DNA of 64,000 nucleotides from contig NZ_JAMOKO010000002.1 in NCBI RefSeq assembly GCF_023656745.1, positions 1 through 64,000 on the forward strand. Direction: 5' to 3'. This document shows, piece after piece, positions 35,377 to 45,044 of the stretch (the first letter of the stretch is position 1; each line of letters starts with the position of its first letter). Both the position numbers and the translations under genes were made by a program. The notes beneath the pieces are model-generated. The model did not search any database, was not told the DNA's origin, and saw only the letters and a program-made list of their open reading frames with translations. Origin of the DNA: Collinsella sp. BG-O-102 (GTDB taxonomy: Bacteria; Actinomycetota; Coriobacteriia; Coriobacteriales; Coriobacteriaceae).

Positions 35377-38371
35377 ATCGCTCGACCAGCACGCGATTGA
35401 GCCGCCCCTCCACCAAGCGCTCGTATAGACGCCGCGTCTCGGGCTCGGGCACGCCATTGACCTGCTCCCTCAGGTGGTGCATATGCCCGCTGTACAGCTC
35501 GACGATATCGCGCCGTCGCCCCGCCGCACTGTAGACGCGCATGGCGCAGCGCACCATATCCTCACGCGCCGTTTCCTGCCGAAGCCCCGACTCCGCCAGC
35601 CAAATCGCCGACTGCAGATCGTTTTCTTCTAGAGCGGCATTTGCTCCCTTAATCATGCAATCGATGTACTTTGACTGCATAATGCGTCGCATACGCAAAA
35701 AGTAGGTGGGATTACAGCCATTGGGAACATACAGCGGTCCGGCATAAAGCTGCTCAATCTTAAGGCACAGCTCAACTAAATGGGGCCCGCGCGCACCCGT
35801 GCGATTTCCCAAAACCTCGCGGCTTATCTGGTCAAACAGCCGTACATCGGTCTTGACGTAGTCGCCGTTGAGTCCGATGCATTCATTTTGGATGAGCACA
35901 CACGACTTGCCATCCGGCGTCGGTCCCAGAGCCGACCGCAAGCGCGATATCGTCGAGTACAGGTTGTTGCGGGCGCTATTAAACTCGGCATGGGGCCACA
36001 GCTCCATGGCCAGCGTCTCGCGATCGACGAGCGCATCCATGCCCAGCGCAAGCCGCTCGGCAAGCGTCGCCGCCTTCTTGCGGCGCCACATTTTGTCCGT
36101 GATGGGAAACCCGTCGCGCTCGGCGCGAAACGCACCAAACATGCGAATCTCGATATGGTCGATGGTATCAACGGCTTCAACCTCGCCGGCCTGGAACAGG
36201 CGCTCACCCTCCCCTTCCAAATCGTCGCGCAGCGAGTACCGCGACAGCTCGCGCACGGGAAGCTTCTTGCGTATCCTGCCCGCCGGCTCGCCCAGACAAT
36301 GCATGGCAAGGCGCGCAAAGAGCCGATACGATGGCTCTAGAATCCCCGCACGATTCATGGACATCCAGGCCGCAAGATCGCTGTCTCGGCCCGCACAGGC
36401 CAAATGCAGCGCCACCATCCAGGCTTCTGCGCCACCAACCTGCGTCTGGCTTATATCGAGTAGCTCCGCTTCCTCGCGCACCGAAACCATCGAGGTGTTA
36501 CGCAGATATGCCGCGCGCTCCAGCAGCAATGCGTTATCGCGCATGTACGCAATCGACTCCTCGGCAAGTTTGAGCACTTGGACCGCACGGAACTTTGCAT
36601 TAACCGGCCGTCCCTCCGCCAGCGATTGCCAGCCCTCCAGCAAAAGCCCAAACAGCTGAATTTGATTGTCGCGAACACGCACCGCAAAGCGATCGAGCTC
36701 GCCAAACGCCACATCGTCGGTCACGGGCAAGCCCGCGAGCAGGCGTCGCGCCGCCAGCACCATACGCAGCCAAATGGATGGCGCCTTAAGCCCGCGGATA
36801 TCGAGCGCCTCGAGTATCTGCGCCATCTTGTCATCGCGCTCGTCGGGTTTAGTAAACGAGCCGTCGAACAGCTCCACCAGCATATGGTCGGCCTGTATGA
36901 GAATCCCCGCGATATCGAGCTCGCAATCATAGGCTTTGCATGCCTTGAGCTTCGCGAGAACATTGCCGTCTTCCGCTCGCTCGGTCAGGTGGCGCTTGAC
37001 CTCGATATGCGCGGACAGCATGTCGAGCACCTCGCAGGATGTCTGTTCTTGCAAAACAGGGTTGGCGGGAAGCCCCAGGTCATTGTCGCCGTAAAAGGCG
37101 ATAGTGAGTGCCTGGGCTATTTTCCAGGTAGCGGGGTCGAGCTCGCGTGCGGCCTGGTCACCCGCACATTCGATAACGGACGCCATATACCTTGCGAGCT
37201 TTGTATTGCACACGCTGACAGCCGCCAGATACACGCCGAGTGCCTCGGCGGGTGCCGGCTCTTGCTCCTGCTTTTCCGCATTGATCATCGCCGACGCCGC
37301 ACGGCAAATGTCCCCTCCATGCCCGGTCAAGGCAAGATCGGCCCCATACTGCCCGGCAAGTTCCAACACCACATGGCGGTCCAAGAACGCATCGGCCAGG
37401 TCCATGGCCAAATCGCATCGGCCTGCCTTAATCAAAATGCGAGCAGCCCGCGATACAAGTTCGGGACGGATCTCGGCAACAAGCTTTCGCAACCTCAGGC
37501 GCGCATTGTCCTTAGCACCCAAACACCTAAAGGTGCGATCAGACGGATCCACGCCAAAAATCGGATAATCGCGCACAAAGATGGACTGGTCGATCATCGA
37601 AAGCCTTACACCGCACGCCTCTAGCTCCGCAATGCGGCCCTCGCCCATCAGCACCATCAAGCAGGCAACGGTAAACAACAGGTTGTTCTCGAGCGATGCG
37701 AGATCTGCCAGCGCCGCACCGTACACGTTGACGATTTCGTTCTCGAGCAACCCGGAAACATCGCCCTGTCCATACATTCCCGTCTGCAGGGCAGATACCA
37801 GCTCGGGCACACCCTGCGTGAGCCGATAAAAATCGAGCGATGTACTGATCGAAAACGCCGTAGCCCATGACGAATACTCATAGGCGTGCACCTTGAGCAT
37901 CTGCGCATTGACTTTTACAGAATCGCCCAGCCTGTGGATAAGCAATCGGTTGGAGGGGCGGCAAGTAATAAAGACCCCCGTCCCCGTAGCACGTAAGCTG
38001 CGGATTCGATCGATGAGGTCCTCTGTTTCGCGCTGCTCGAGATTGGGCACGTTGTCGATTGCAACGAGCGAATGCGGTTTGTCCTTAAGCTCATCGGCGA
38101 CAACCTCGAACTGCATAAAGAGCTCGCGTCCAATCGCGCGGTCGGCCTCGATTATCCGAACCGGCCCTCGCGTGGGATCCGATTTAACTTCCTGCACGTA
38201 TTGCAGCAATACCGACGTCTTACCAAACCCGTCGGGCGCGTAAAGCAGAACGATTCCTGCCTTGCGCCCTTTAACGATGAGCTCGTTCATCAAGCGATCG
38301 CGCCGCACCATATAGCCGCCGCCCGTCGGCATCAACTCGAGGTCGTCCGTATTGCCCAGATCGTTTACCAT
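35375..38371 (-). CDS. Large STAND-type regulator with C-terminal BTAD domain
   Basis: A 998-residue regulator. The N-terminal P-loop YAPDGFGKTS (about residues 44-53) and AIDNVPN Walker-B-like segment mark a MalT-like STAND NTPase. A long helical middle region follows. The last 230 or so residues hold an OmpR-type winged helix (MWRRKKAATLAERLAL...RNNLYSTISRLR) and a bacterial transcriptional activator (BTAD) domain (CLKIEQLYAGPLYVP...). This layout is common in Coriobacteriia activators. The target genes are unknown. GAGGAG lies 5 bases before ATG 38371. Two direct GACCATATG repeats lie just upstream and could be autoregulatory sites. Confidence 0.87.
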   Translation of the reverse strand: MVNDLGNTDDLELMPTGGGYMVRRDRLMNELIVKGRKAGIVLLYAPDGFGKTSVLLQYVQEVKSDPTRGPVRIIEADRAIGRELFMQFEVVADELKDKPHSLVAIDNVPNLEQRETEDLIDRIRSLRATGTGVFITCRPSNRLLIHRLGDSVKVNAQMLKVHAYEYSSWATAFSISTSLDFYRLTQGVPELVSALQTGMYGQGDVSGLLENEIVNVYGAALADLASLENNLLFTVACLMVLMGEGRIAELEACGVRLSMIDQSIFVRDYPIFGVDPSDRTFRCLGAKDNARLRLRKLVAEIRPELVSRAARILIKAGRCDLAMDLADAFLDRHVVLELAGQYGADLALTGHGGDICRAASAMINAEKQEQEPAPAEALGVYLAAVSVCNTKLARYMASVIECAGDQAARELDPATWKIAQALTIAFYGDNDLGLPANPVLQEQTSCEVLDMLSAHIEVKRHLTERAEDGNVLAKLKACKAYDCELDIAGILIQADHMLVELFDGSFTKPDERDDKMAQILEALDIRGLKAPSIWLRMVLAARRLLAGLPVTDDVAFGELDRFAVRVRDNQIQLFGLLLEGWQSLAEGRPVNAKFRAVQVLKLAEESIAYMRDNALLLERAAYLRNTSMVSVREEAELLDISQTQVGGAEAWMVALHLACAGRDSDLAAWMSMNRAGILEPSYRLFARLAMHCLGEPAGRIRKKLPVRELSRYSLRDDLEGEGERLFQAGEVEAVDTIDHIEIRMFGAFRAERDGFPITDKMWRRKKAATLAERLALGMDALVDRETLAMELWPHAEFNSARNNLYSTISRLRSALGPTPDGKSCVLIQNECIGLNGDYVKTDVRLFDQISREVLGNRTGARGPHLVELCLKIEQLYAGPLYVPNGCNPTYFLRMRRIMQSKYIDCMIKGANAALEENDLQSAIWLAESGLRQETAREDMVRCAMRVYSAAGRRRDIVELYSGHMHHLREQVNGVPEPETRRLYERLVEGRLNRVLVER

Positions 38372-38387
38372 GCCTGCTCCTCAACTC

Positions 38388-38421
38388 GACCATATGGACA
38401 CCGTAGCTGCAGGACCATATG
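38388..38421. promoter_or_regulatory. Direct GACCATATG repeats upstream of the BTAD regulator
   Basis: GACCATATG occurs at 38388-38396 and 38413-38421, 25 bases apart (about two and a half helical turns), 17-50 bases before the start codon. Site function is inferred. Confidence 0.45.
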
Positions 38422-38761
38422 AGCCACCCCGTGAATAGCGCGACTTAGAGTTTTTGGTTGTCTGCCGGTACGTGTTTGGCAAGTTTTTGTACAGCGAGGC
38501 CCGATGGTAATTTATCCCCCGACCAATAGGTCTTTGCGCAGGTCAATGCGCTTGCCAGCATGTCCCATCCAATTTGCAGTGTAGCGCAGTCGTCTATTTT
38601 TATTTGAGTTGCGCAACTCGCCTATTCCTCGCTACCGCTTGCGACTCTATAGTGGCAAATGTGCATAGAATCTGGTATGGAATGAATCTCATGATTTAGA
38701 GCCCACTCGCCAAGCATGTGGCAAGGTTTCCGTCATGCACACATTACGGCCCGCATCCACT
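38422..38761. other. Intergenic region upstream of BTAD regulator
   Basis: No gene is supported. The only clear element is the 14-bp palindrome GAGTTGCGCAACTC at 38606-38619, after an A+T-rich stretch. Confidence 0.45.
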
Positions 38762-38792
38762 AAAAAGGCCCCCGCAAAGCGAGGGCCTTTTG
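38762..38792 (-). terminator. Rho-independent terminator of nagB
   Basis: On the minus strand AAAGGCCCTCGC pairs with GCGGGGGCCTTT and is followed by TTTTTAG. Confidence 0.85.
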
Positions 38793-38820
38793 GAAAGCTA
38801 TGTAAGATCGCTTGGTCGCG

Positions 38821-39549
38821 CTACTCGCAGAGCGAAAGGGCGGCCTCGTCGGCAACGACAACGCAGTTAGTGTGCAGCTGCAGGATCGAAGCCGGGCACT
38901 CGGGCGTAACCGGGCCATAGCACATGTCATGCACGGCCTGAGCCTTGGCCTCGCCGTTGGCGACGACCAGGATCATGCGGGCATACATGATGGTCTGGGT
39001 ACCCATGGTGTAGGCCTGACGGGGAACATCGTCGATGCTGTCGAACAGGCGGCTGTTGGCCTGAATGGTGCTCTCGGTGAGGTCGACGCAGTGCGTACCC
39101 TTGGAGAAGTGGTCATCGGGCTCGTTGAAGCCGATGTGGCCGTTGTTGCCAATGCCGAGCAGCTGCAGATCCGGGTAACCGGCGGCGGCGACGATCTTGT
39201 CGTACTCAGAGCACGCAGCGGCGGCGTCGGGGTTGGAGCCATCGGGCACATGCGTGTTGTTCAGGTCGATGTTGATGTGATCGAAGAAGTTCTCGCGCAT
39301 GAAGTAGTGATAGCTCTGGGGATCGTCGTGCGAAAGGCCGCGATACTCGTCCAGGTTGTAGGTGCTGACCTCGGCAAAGTCGACGTCGCCCTTCTCGTAC
39401 CAAGCAGCGAGCTGCTTGTAGGCACCGATCGGGGTGGAGCCGGTGGCAAGACCCAGCACACAGTCGGGCTTGAGGATAACCTGGGCCGAGATGATATTGG
39501 CGGCCTTGCGGCTCATATCCTCGTAGTCTTTAGCTTTAATGATCTTCAT
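38821..39549 (-). CDS. nagB: Glucosamine-6-phosphate deaminase
   Basis: A 242-residue enzyme that turns glucosamine-6-phosphate into fructose-6-phosphate and ammonia. LGLATGSTPIGAYKQL (about residues 33-48) is the phosphate site, and NLDEYRGL with GIGNNGHIGFNEP are family signatures holding catalytic Asp and His residues. The start MKIIKAKDYEDM at ATG 39549 has AAAGGA 6 bases upstream; the frame runs far upstream without support. It is cytosolic. glmM, making glucosamine-1-phosphate, is encoded about 0.8 kb away on the same strand. Confidence 0.95.
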   Translation of the reverse strand: MKIIKAKDYEDMSRKAANIISAQVILKPDCVLGLATGSTPIGAYKQLAAWYEKGDVDFAEVSTYNLDEYRGLSHDDPQSYHYFMRENFFDHINIDLNNTHVPDGSNPDAAAACSEYDKIVAAAGYPDLQLLGIGNNGHIGFNEPDDHFSKGTHCVDLTESTIQANSRLFDSIDDVPRQAYTMGTQTIMYARMILVVANGEAKAQAVHDMCYGPVTPECPASILQLHTNCVVVADEAALSLCE

Positions 39550-39820
39550 TACGCGTCCTTTCTCGTACAAGAGAGGCAAGGCCCCCTTACAAGCACTTGC
39601 CCGCGGCCCGCGTCGGCCGCAACCAACGTGTGCGGCCACCAGGGCGAGGTCGCGTAATGTATGTGTCTCGTGTCTAGCCGCGTCGAGGCCCCTGCCCGTC
39701 CACGGTGACCCAAAGCTGTTTAGCCTCGGACAAATCCCATCTTGCCACGGAGGGCGTCCTCTTTCAAGGGCGCCCTCCGTAAACGTGCTTGAATTGTAGG
39801 CTAATGGCCACGTGCACTTG
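39550..39820. other. Intergenic region with hairpin 3' of EIIA gene
   Basis: No gene supported. ACGGAGGGCG at 39747-39756 pairs perfectly with CGCCCTCCGT at 39771-39780, without a clear U-tract on the minus strand. Confidence 0.5.
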
Positions 39821-40318
39821 CTAGCGCTCGCGAGCAACGATGAGTTGGTCCATCTCTTCGACATGCACACCAACGGAGCCCTTGATGCTCGAGAACTCAA
39901 CGGAGTTGCACACCAAGATGGGAACCGTCACATCGTAGCCCTCGGCAGCAATTGCCTCGCGATCGAACTCAATGAGTACATCGCCCTTATGGACGATGTC
40001 ACCCACTTGCGCATGTACGGTAAAGTGCTTGCCCTCGAGCTGAACAGTGTCCAAACCAACGTGGATGAGCACGTCCAAGCCATCGACCGTGTTAAGCGCA
40101 ACGGCGTGTCCCGTGGGAAAAATAGCCTCGACCTTGGCATCAGCCGGCGCGATCACGCGCGTTCCGGTGGGCTGAATCGCCACGCCCTGGCCCAAAAGGC
40201 CGGTGGCAAACGTCTGGTCGTTTACCTCGGAAAGCGGAATGACGTCGCCCGAGATGGGAGCATCCAGCGTAAGGACTCGACCACGCATACCAAAAGACCT
40301 TAGGACTTTAGTGAACAT
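39821..40318 (-). CDS. PTS glucose-type EIIA protein
   Basis: A 165-residue soluble EIIA-Glc protein. The phosphorylated histidine is in VLIHVGLDTVQL (about residue 86), with the helper histidine in FPTGHAVAL (about 71). GAGGGGG lies 3 bases before ATG 40318. No permease is adjacent, but the GlvC-type EIICB at 10011 has no EIIA domain, so this protein may serve it and other permeases, and may also act as a sensor of sugar supply. It is followed by nagB and preceded by glmM on the same strand. Confidence 0.92.
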   Translation of the reverse strand: MFTKVLRSFGMRGRVLTLDAPISGDVIPLSEVNDQTFATGLLGQGVAIQPTGTRVIAPADAKVEAIFPTGHAVALNTVDGLDVLIHVGLDTVQLEGKHFTVHAQVGDIVHKGDVLIEFDREAIAAEGYDVTVPILVCNSVEFSSIKGSVGVHVEEMDQLIVARER

Positions 40319-40389
40319 GCTCCCCCTCGGACATACCGATCAATCAAAATAACCTTAACAGTTTACCACTTGGCAACGGTTTTTGACCA

Positions 40390-41727
40390 TTAGGGAAGTT
40401 CGCGCTTGACAACCTCGACGATGTCGTCGACAACGCGCTGGGTCAACTCATGCGTCTCGGCCTCGGCCATCACGCGGACCAGCGGCTCGGTACCGCTCGG
40501 GCGCACCAGAATGCGGCCACGGCCGTCAAGCTCCTTCTCGGCAGCAGCGACGGCATCCCAGATGGGCTGGCAATCGTCCAGACCAGCCTTGTTGTCGGAA
40601 TGCACGTTGACGAGTACCTGCGGATACTTCTTCATGATACCGGCAAGATCGGTGAGGGTGCGACCGGTGCGCTTGAGCACGGCCAGCAGCTGCAGAGCCG
40701 TCACCAGGCCGTCACCGGTGGTGTTGTGCTCCAGGAAGATGATATGGCCGGACTGTTCGCCGCCGATGACGGCGCCGTCCGCGAGCATGCGCTCCAGAAC
40801 GTAGCGGTCGCCCACGGCGGTCTGGACCATCTCGAAGCCCTGCTCCTTCATAGCGATGGAGAAGCCCAGGTTGCACATGACGGTCGAAACGATCTCGGAG
40901 TTGGCGAGCTTGCCGCGAGCGGCAAGGTCAGAACCGCAGATAGCCAGGATGTAGTCACCATCGATCTCATTGCCCTCGCTGTCCACGAACAGTACGCGGT
41001 CGGCGTCGCCGTCGTGGGCCAGACCGATGTCAGCATGGGTGCGCAGCACGAGCTCGCGCAGGGGCTCGAGGTGCGTAGAGCCGCACTCAACGTTAATGTC
41101 AGTGCCGCAGTAATCGGTGTTGATAGCGTGCACCGTGGCACCTAGGCGCTGCAGTGCGGCGGGCGTGGTCTGGCAAGAAGCACCGTGGCCGCAGTCAACG
41201 GCAACGACCAGGCCGTCAAGCCTCAGGCCATCAAGCGTATCGATGGCGTGGTCGACGTATGCCTTGCGAGCGTCCTTCATCTTGATAATGTGGCCCACGC
41301 CGGCACCGGTCGGCAGCGTGTCGGCAGCCATAGCTTCCTCGGACATGACCCAGGCGCTGATCTCTTCCTCGACAGCATCAGGAAGCTTCATGCCTTTGCG
41401 GCTAAAGAACTTGATGCCGTTGAATTCCGGCGGATTGTGCGAAGCGGAGATGACAATGCCGCCATCGAGCTCGTTTTGAACAGTGAGCAGCGCCACGGCG
41501 GGCGTGGGGATAACGCCGCAGCAATGCGGGCGGCCGCCCTCGGCCATAATGCCGGCGGTCAGAGCGCTCTCGAGCATGGTGCCCGAAAGGCGCGTGTCGC
41601 GGCCGATGCAGATATCCGGACCAAGAAACTTGGTCGCCGCACGGCCCAGGCGAAACGCGAGGTCGCACGAGAGGTCGGCATTGGCGACGCCACGGACGCC
41701 GTCGGTACCGAAGATGTTCTGGGGCAT
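40390..41727 (-). CDS. glmM: Phosphoglucosamine mutase
   Basis: A 445-residue mutase that interconverts glucosamine-6-phosphate and glucosamine-1-phosphate for peptidoglycan precursors. The phosphoserine loop is ISASHNPPEFNGIK (about residues 98-111), the metal loop is DGDADR, and the sugar loop is GGEQSGHI. The C-terminal phosphate loop is RPSGTEPLVR. GGAAGGAG lies upstream of ATG 41727. It belongs with rplM-rpsI upstream, from which a terminator separates it, and with nagB downstream as amino-sugar metabolism. Confidence 0.96.
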   Translation of the reverse strand: MPQNIFGTDGVRGVANADLSCDLAFRLGRAATKFLGPDICIGRDTRLSGTMLESALTAGIMAEGGRPHCCGVIPTPAVALLTVQNELDGGIVISASHNPPEFNGIKFFSRKGMKLPDAVEEEISAWVMSEEAMAADTLPTGAGVGHIIKMKDARKAYVDHAIDTLDGLRLDGLVVAVDCGHGASCQTTPAALQRLGATVHAINTDYCGTDINVECGSTHLEPLRELVLRTHADIGLAHDGDADRVLFVDSEGNEIDGDYILAICGSDLAARGKLANSEIVSTVMCNLGFSIAMKEQGFEMVQTAVGDRYVLERMLADGAVIGGEQSGHIIFLEHNTTGDGLVTALQLLAVLKRTGRTLTDLAGIMKKYPQVLVNVHSDNKAGLDDCQPIWDAVAAAEKELDGRGRILVRPSGTEPLVRVMAEAETHELTQRVVDDIVEVVKRELP

Positions 41728-41776
41728 AGGATCGCTCCTTCCCTAGCAGGCGATATGCAACCGCCCACCCTAGTCG

Positions 41777-41820
41777 AAAAAGAAAAGCGGGACCCGCCGA
41801 GGAATCGGCAGGCCCCGCTT
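41777..41820 (-). terminator. Rho-independent terminator of rplM-rpsI
   Basis: On the minus strand AGCGGGGCCTGCCGA pairs with TCGGCGGGTCCCGCT (wobbles) and is followed by TTTCTTTTT. Confidence 0.85.
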
Positions 41821-41850
41821 GTACATTGTATCTCGAAAGGAGATAAAACC

Positions 41851-42246
<396 letters not shown>

Positions 42247-42248
42247 CT

Positions 42249-42692
42249 TTAAGCCTCCAGCTCAATCTTCGTGGGGTTCTGGGCAGTGTGCGGATGCTCG
42301 GCACCAGCGTAGACCTTAAGCTTGGTCATCTGGGCACGGCCGAGGGTGGTCTTGGGCAGCATACCGCGAACGGCGCGCTCGATGACCTTCTCCGGGTGCT
42401 TCTCCATAGCCTGGCGGAAGCTCTCAGCCTTGAGGCCGCCGTTGTAGCCGCTGTGGCGATAATAGGTCTTCGTGTCGGCCTTGTTACCGGTAAGCTGGAC
42501 CTTATCGGCGTTGATGACGACAACGAAGTCGCCGCAGTCGCTGTTGGGCGTGAACTGGGGCTTGTTCTTACCGCGCAGGATCATTGCGATCTGGGTGGCA
42601 AGACGGCCCAGGACAGCACCATCGGCGTCAACGAGAACCCAGTTGCGCTGGACCTCGCCCTGCTTGGCGTAGTGAGTCGATTTCGAAATCAC
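42249..42692 (-). CDS. rplM: 50S ribosomal protein L13
   Basis: A 147-residue L13 protein. [25 protein letters not shown] and [14 protein letters not shown] are family signatures. The start codon is GTG (42692) with GGAGGAG 5 bases upstream. It leads the rplM-rpsI operon. The 190-base leader between here and the patatin gene has no hairpin that I can match with confidence to a known L13 autoregulatory leader. Confidence 0.97.
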   Translation of the reverse strand: MISKSTHYAKQGEVQRNWVLVDADGAVLGRLATQIAMILRGKNKPQFTPNSDCGDFVVVINADKVQLTGNKADTKTYYRHSGYNGGLKAESFRQAMEKHPEKVIERAVRGMLPKTTLGRAQMTKLKVYAGAEHPHTAQNPTKIELEA

Positions 42693-42885
42693 TTAGACTC
42701 CTCCATGTACAGTACGTGTTGTTACAGAGATTCACGGGGCTCTGCAAGTAACCCGTCCATATTACCCCGCTCGCCGTACGAGTCAACAGGTATTTTGGCT
42801 CCGACCAGAGTTTCTGCACATGTCATCCACGAGCCGTGATTTTCCAGCTCTTTAGCTGTTGCCATTTTTTGAGGGTTCGCCGTCG

Positions 42886-43764
42886 TTAGCGCTCAACGAA
42901 CTCTTGGATTTCCGCGAGCAGACGCTTTGCCTCCTGACGGCCCTGGATATACAGGTCCAAAAGCTTTGCCGAATCGTGCTCGACATGGCCGACCTCGACC
43001 GGCTTTTGCGGAGCGACGACCAACGCACGGCCCTCGCGCTCATACTTCCACAGGTGCATGCGCTGGATGTTGTAACGGTCGTGGCGCGTCTCGATAGCCT
43101 CGAGCAGATAGGGGTAGTCGGCATAGCGGGCGCGCGCGGCAGGCATAAACTCGTAGGGCTTTTTCTCGTACGAGCGGTCCTGCGTGACAATGACAACCGC
43201 GCGATCGAAGCCCGCCTCCTCCAGCACGTGCTCGATAGGAACCGAATCGGCCACACCGCCGTCGACGTATTTGTGCCCGTCAATCTCGACCGGCGGCGTC
43301 ACCAGCGGCAGCGACGTCGATGCGCGCACAGCGTCGAGATCGAGCACGGCGCTTTTGACCGGCAGGTACGCGGCGGTTCCAAAAAGCATGTCCGTCGCGA
43401 CGGCGTACATCTCGATGGGGCTCGCGTCGAACGTCTCGTTGTCAAAGGGGTCCAGGCGGTCCTGGACATCGTTGAAGATAAAGTCGTAACCCACAATAGA
43501 GCCCGTGGACGCAAACGATGCGGCGCCCATGAAGCGACTGTCGTTGCAGAAAGCCAGGTTGATGCGGTTGGCACGGCCGATCTGGTGCGACTTATAGTTC
43601 ACGCCGTTGAGGGCGCCGGCCGAGACGCCGTACACCGCCGGGATTTCGACACCAGCCTCCATGAGGACGTCGAGCACGCCTGCGGTAAATTGCCCGCGAA
43701 AGCTACCGCCCTCCAGGACGAGCGCGACCTTGCCGGCGTTCTTTGCCTTATCTTCTGCAGTCAT
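42886..43764 (-). CDS. Patatin-like phospholipase
   Basis: A 292-residue patatin-like protein, with the oxyanion glycine stretch LEGGSFRGQF (about residues 17-26), the serine nucleophile in YGVSAGALNG (about 44-53) and the aspartate in DGGVADSVP (about 165-174). This Ser-Asp dyad hydrolyses acyl esters of lipids. There is no signal peptide, so it is probably cytosolic. AGGAGG lies 5 bases before ATG 43764. Its upstream flank holds a tandem hairpin array and the tmRNA gene. The role in the cell is unknown. Confidence 0.9.
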   Translation of the reverse strand: MTAEDKAKNAGKVALVLEGGSFRGQFTAGVLDVLMEAGVEIPAVYGVSAGALNGVNYKSHQIGRANRINLAFCNDSRFMGAASFASTGSIVGYDFIFNDVQDRLDPFDNETFDASPIEMYAVATDMLFGTAAYLPVKSAVLDLDAVRASTSLPLVTPPVEIDGHKYVDGGVADSVPIEHVLEEAGFDRAVVIVTQDRSYEKKPYEFMPAARARYADYPYLLEAIETRHDRYNIQRMHLWKYEREGRALVVAPQKPVEVGHVEHDSAKLLDLYIQGRQEAKRLLAEIQEFVER

Positions 43765-43816
43765 GTTGACCTCCTGCGATTGCGTTTTGGCTTTCTTCTA
43801 CCCAGTTTTGGGATGG

Positions 43817-44126
43817 TGAGAGCGCAGGTTTTTCGAGGCGGCAGGTGAAGCGGAAAGTGTGTCCCGTTCTCAGAGCAAATTCCGGGTCTCATTTTCCGCT
43901 GAGCCCACCATCAGGAAAATGAATCCCATTCCGAGCTTAGATTCCGGGATGCGCTTTCCGCTTGAGCTGCCATTGGGAAAGCATGTCCCACTCTACGGCG
44001 GGATTCCGGGTCGCAGTTTCCGCTTGAGGCGCCATCCGGAAACTACGTCCCAGTCTGAGCGCGGATTCCGGGACACGCTTTCCGCCTGGGCCGCCATTGG
44101 GAAAGCGCGTCCCGGTCTGCGTTGCC
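43817..44126. repeat. 62-bp tandem array of covarying hairpins
   Basis: Four clear units start at 43879, 43941, 44003 and 44065, exactly 62 bases apart, each with ATTCCGGG, and a degenerate fifth unit precedes them (43817-43878). Each holds a stem of about 14 bp: ATTTTCC/GGAAAAT, GCTTTCC/GGAAAGC, AGTTTCC/GGAAACT and GCTTTCC/GGAAAGC in turn, with outer GGG/CCC pairs. The paired changes keep the stem while sequence varies. Confidence 0.88.
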
Positions 44127-44129
44127 AAG

Positions 44130-44387
44130 GCGTTTTCTTTACGCTCGCGCCCTGCATAGAGTTCGATTCTCCGCGGGTAGAGATGACGTTGGCGCGGGGG
44201 CATTGTCGGCTGTCATCCGATCGACATCGCATCTGTTTTGGGCTGAGGCATTGCGCGGAGAATCCGCGTATTTACTTCGCAAATACGCACCGGCTTCGGC
44301 CGCCTACCGGCGTCCTCGCCCGCGGGCTAAAAACGCTTACGCGTTTTCTTTACGCCCGCGCCCTGCACAGAGTTCGATTCTCCGCGG
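44130..44387 (+). repeat. Two T-arm-like repeats 3' of tmRNA
   Basis: Bases 44130-44176 and 44341-44387 are direct repeats differing at two positions. Each ends in GAGTTCGATTCTCCGCG (44159-44175 and 44370-44386), a 17-base exact match to the tmRNA T arm but on the opposite strand. Between them are hairpins such as GCGTATTT/AAATACGC near 44270. No gene is seen in this stretch. Confidence 0.7.
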
Positions 44388-44396
44388 TACGGACTA

Positions 44397-44435
44397 GAAA
44401 TAAAAAGACAGGCAGATACGAATATCTACCTGTCT
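44397..44435 (-). terminator. Rho-independent terminator of tmRNA
   Basis: On the minus strand AGACAGGTAGATA pairs with TATCTGCCTGTCT around TTCG and is followed by TTTTTATTTC. Confidence 0.9.
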
Positions 44436-44443
44436 GTTGCTTA

Positions 44444-44807
44444 TGGTGGAGGCGCGGAGAATCGAACTCCGGTCCACGAAAGCCCCCTGATTGGCATCTC
44501 CAAGCTCAGTCGCTGGTTTAGTCTCGGACGCTTTGCGCGCAGCGACACGCTCGCGGCGTCCTAACCGGTTCGGTCTTAGCCTGCGCCATACCGATTACGT
44601 GCGCAGGAGCATTCCCCTAACATGACGTCGCGCCGGTGTCGGGGAAATCACCGGGTTGACGCGCCGCTATAAACTAAGCAGCGAGAGCCATAGGCTCAAA
44701 AGAAGAGTTGTTGTCAATTCAATTTGACGGTACCCCTGTTTAACGAGGCGAGGAGACCTCGGCTTGCTTCCTCTCTCAGAGCTATCGTGTCGAAACCAGT
44801 CGCCCCC
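44444..44807 (-). ncRNA. ssrA: Transfer-messenger RNA (tmRNA)
   Basis: The 5' end GGGGGCGACTGGTTTCGACA pairs with the 3' end CGCCTCC-A-CCA (one G-U), and the T arm is GGAG-TTCGATT-CTCC. From position 93 of the RNA (44715 going down) the frame reads DNNSSFEPMALAA then TAG, a typical tag ending in ALAA. The length is 364 bases. It rescues stalled ribosomes. The predicted small ORFs over this region are not genes. Confidence 0.96.
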
Positions 44808-45044
44808 GAATGTCGGGAAAGTCTGGATGGCATTGGGCACGAGCACCCAACACCCGTCGACTTTTCAAGGAACATGCGGGGCGAGCCCCGCTTGTGGAGT
44901 GTTATCTTACCACGTTCTGAAAGCGGACAGCTGTTCTATGCACGAGCTGTGAAGACCCCAATGTGCTCCGCACTTCGCACTTTTGCTACCGATCGCGTCA
45001 CGTATATTTTCGCCAAGCAAAATTGACCCGTCGAAAGGACCGTT

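Noticed and set aside
43817-44126. CRISPR array
   Set aside because: Unit period is 62 but the varying parts are paired stem arms, and there are no cas genes in the window.
43859-45026. Predicted proteins over 43859-44521 and 44724-45026
   Set aside because: They translate the 62-bp array, T-arm repeats and the tmRNA gene itself.
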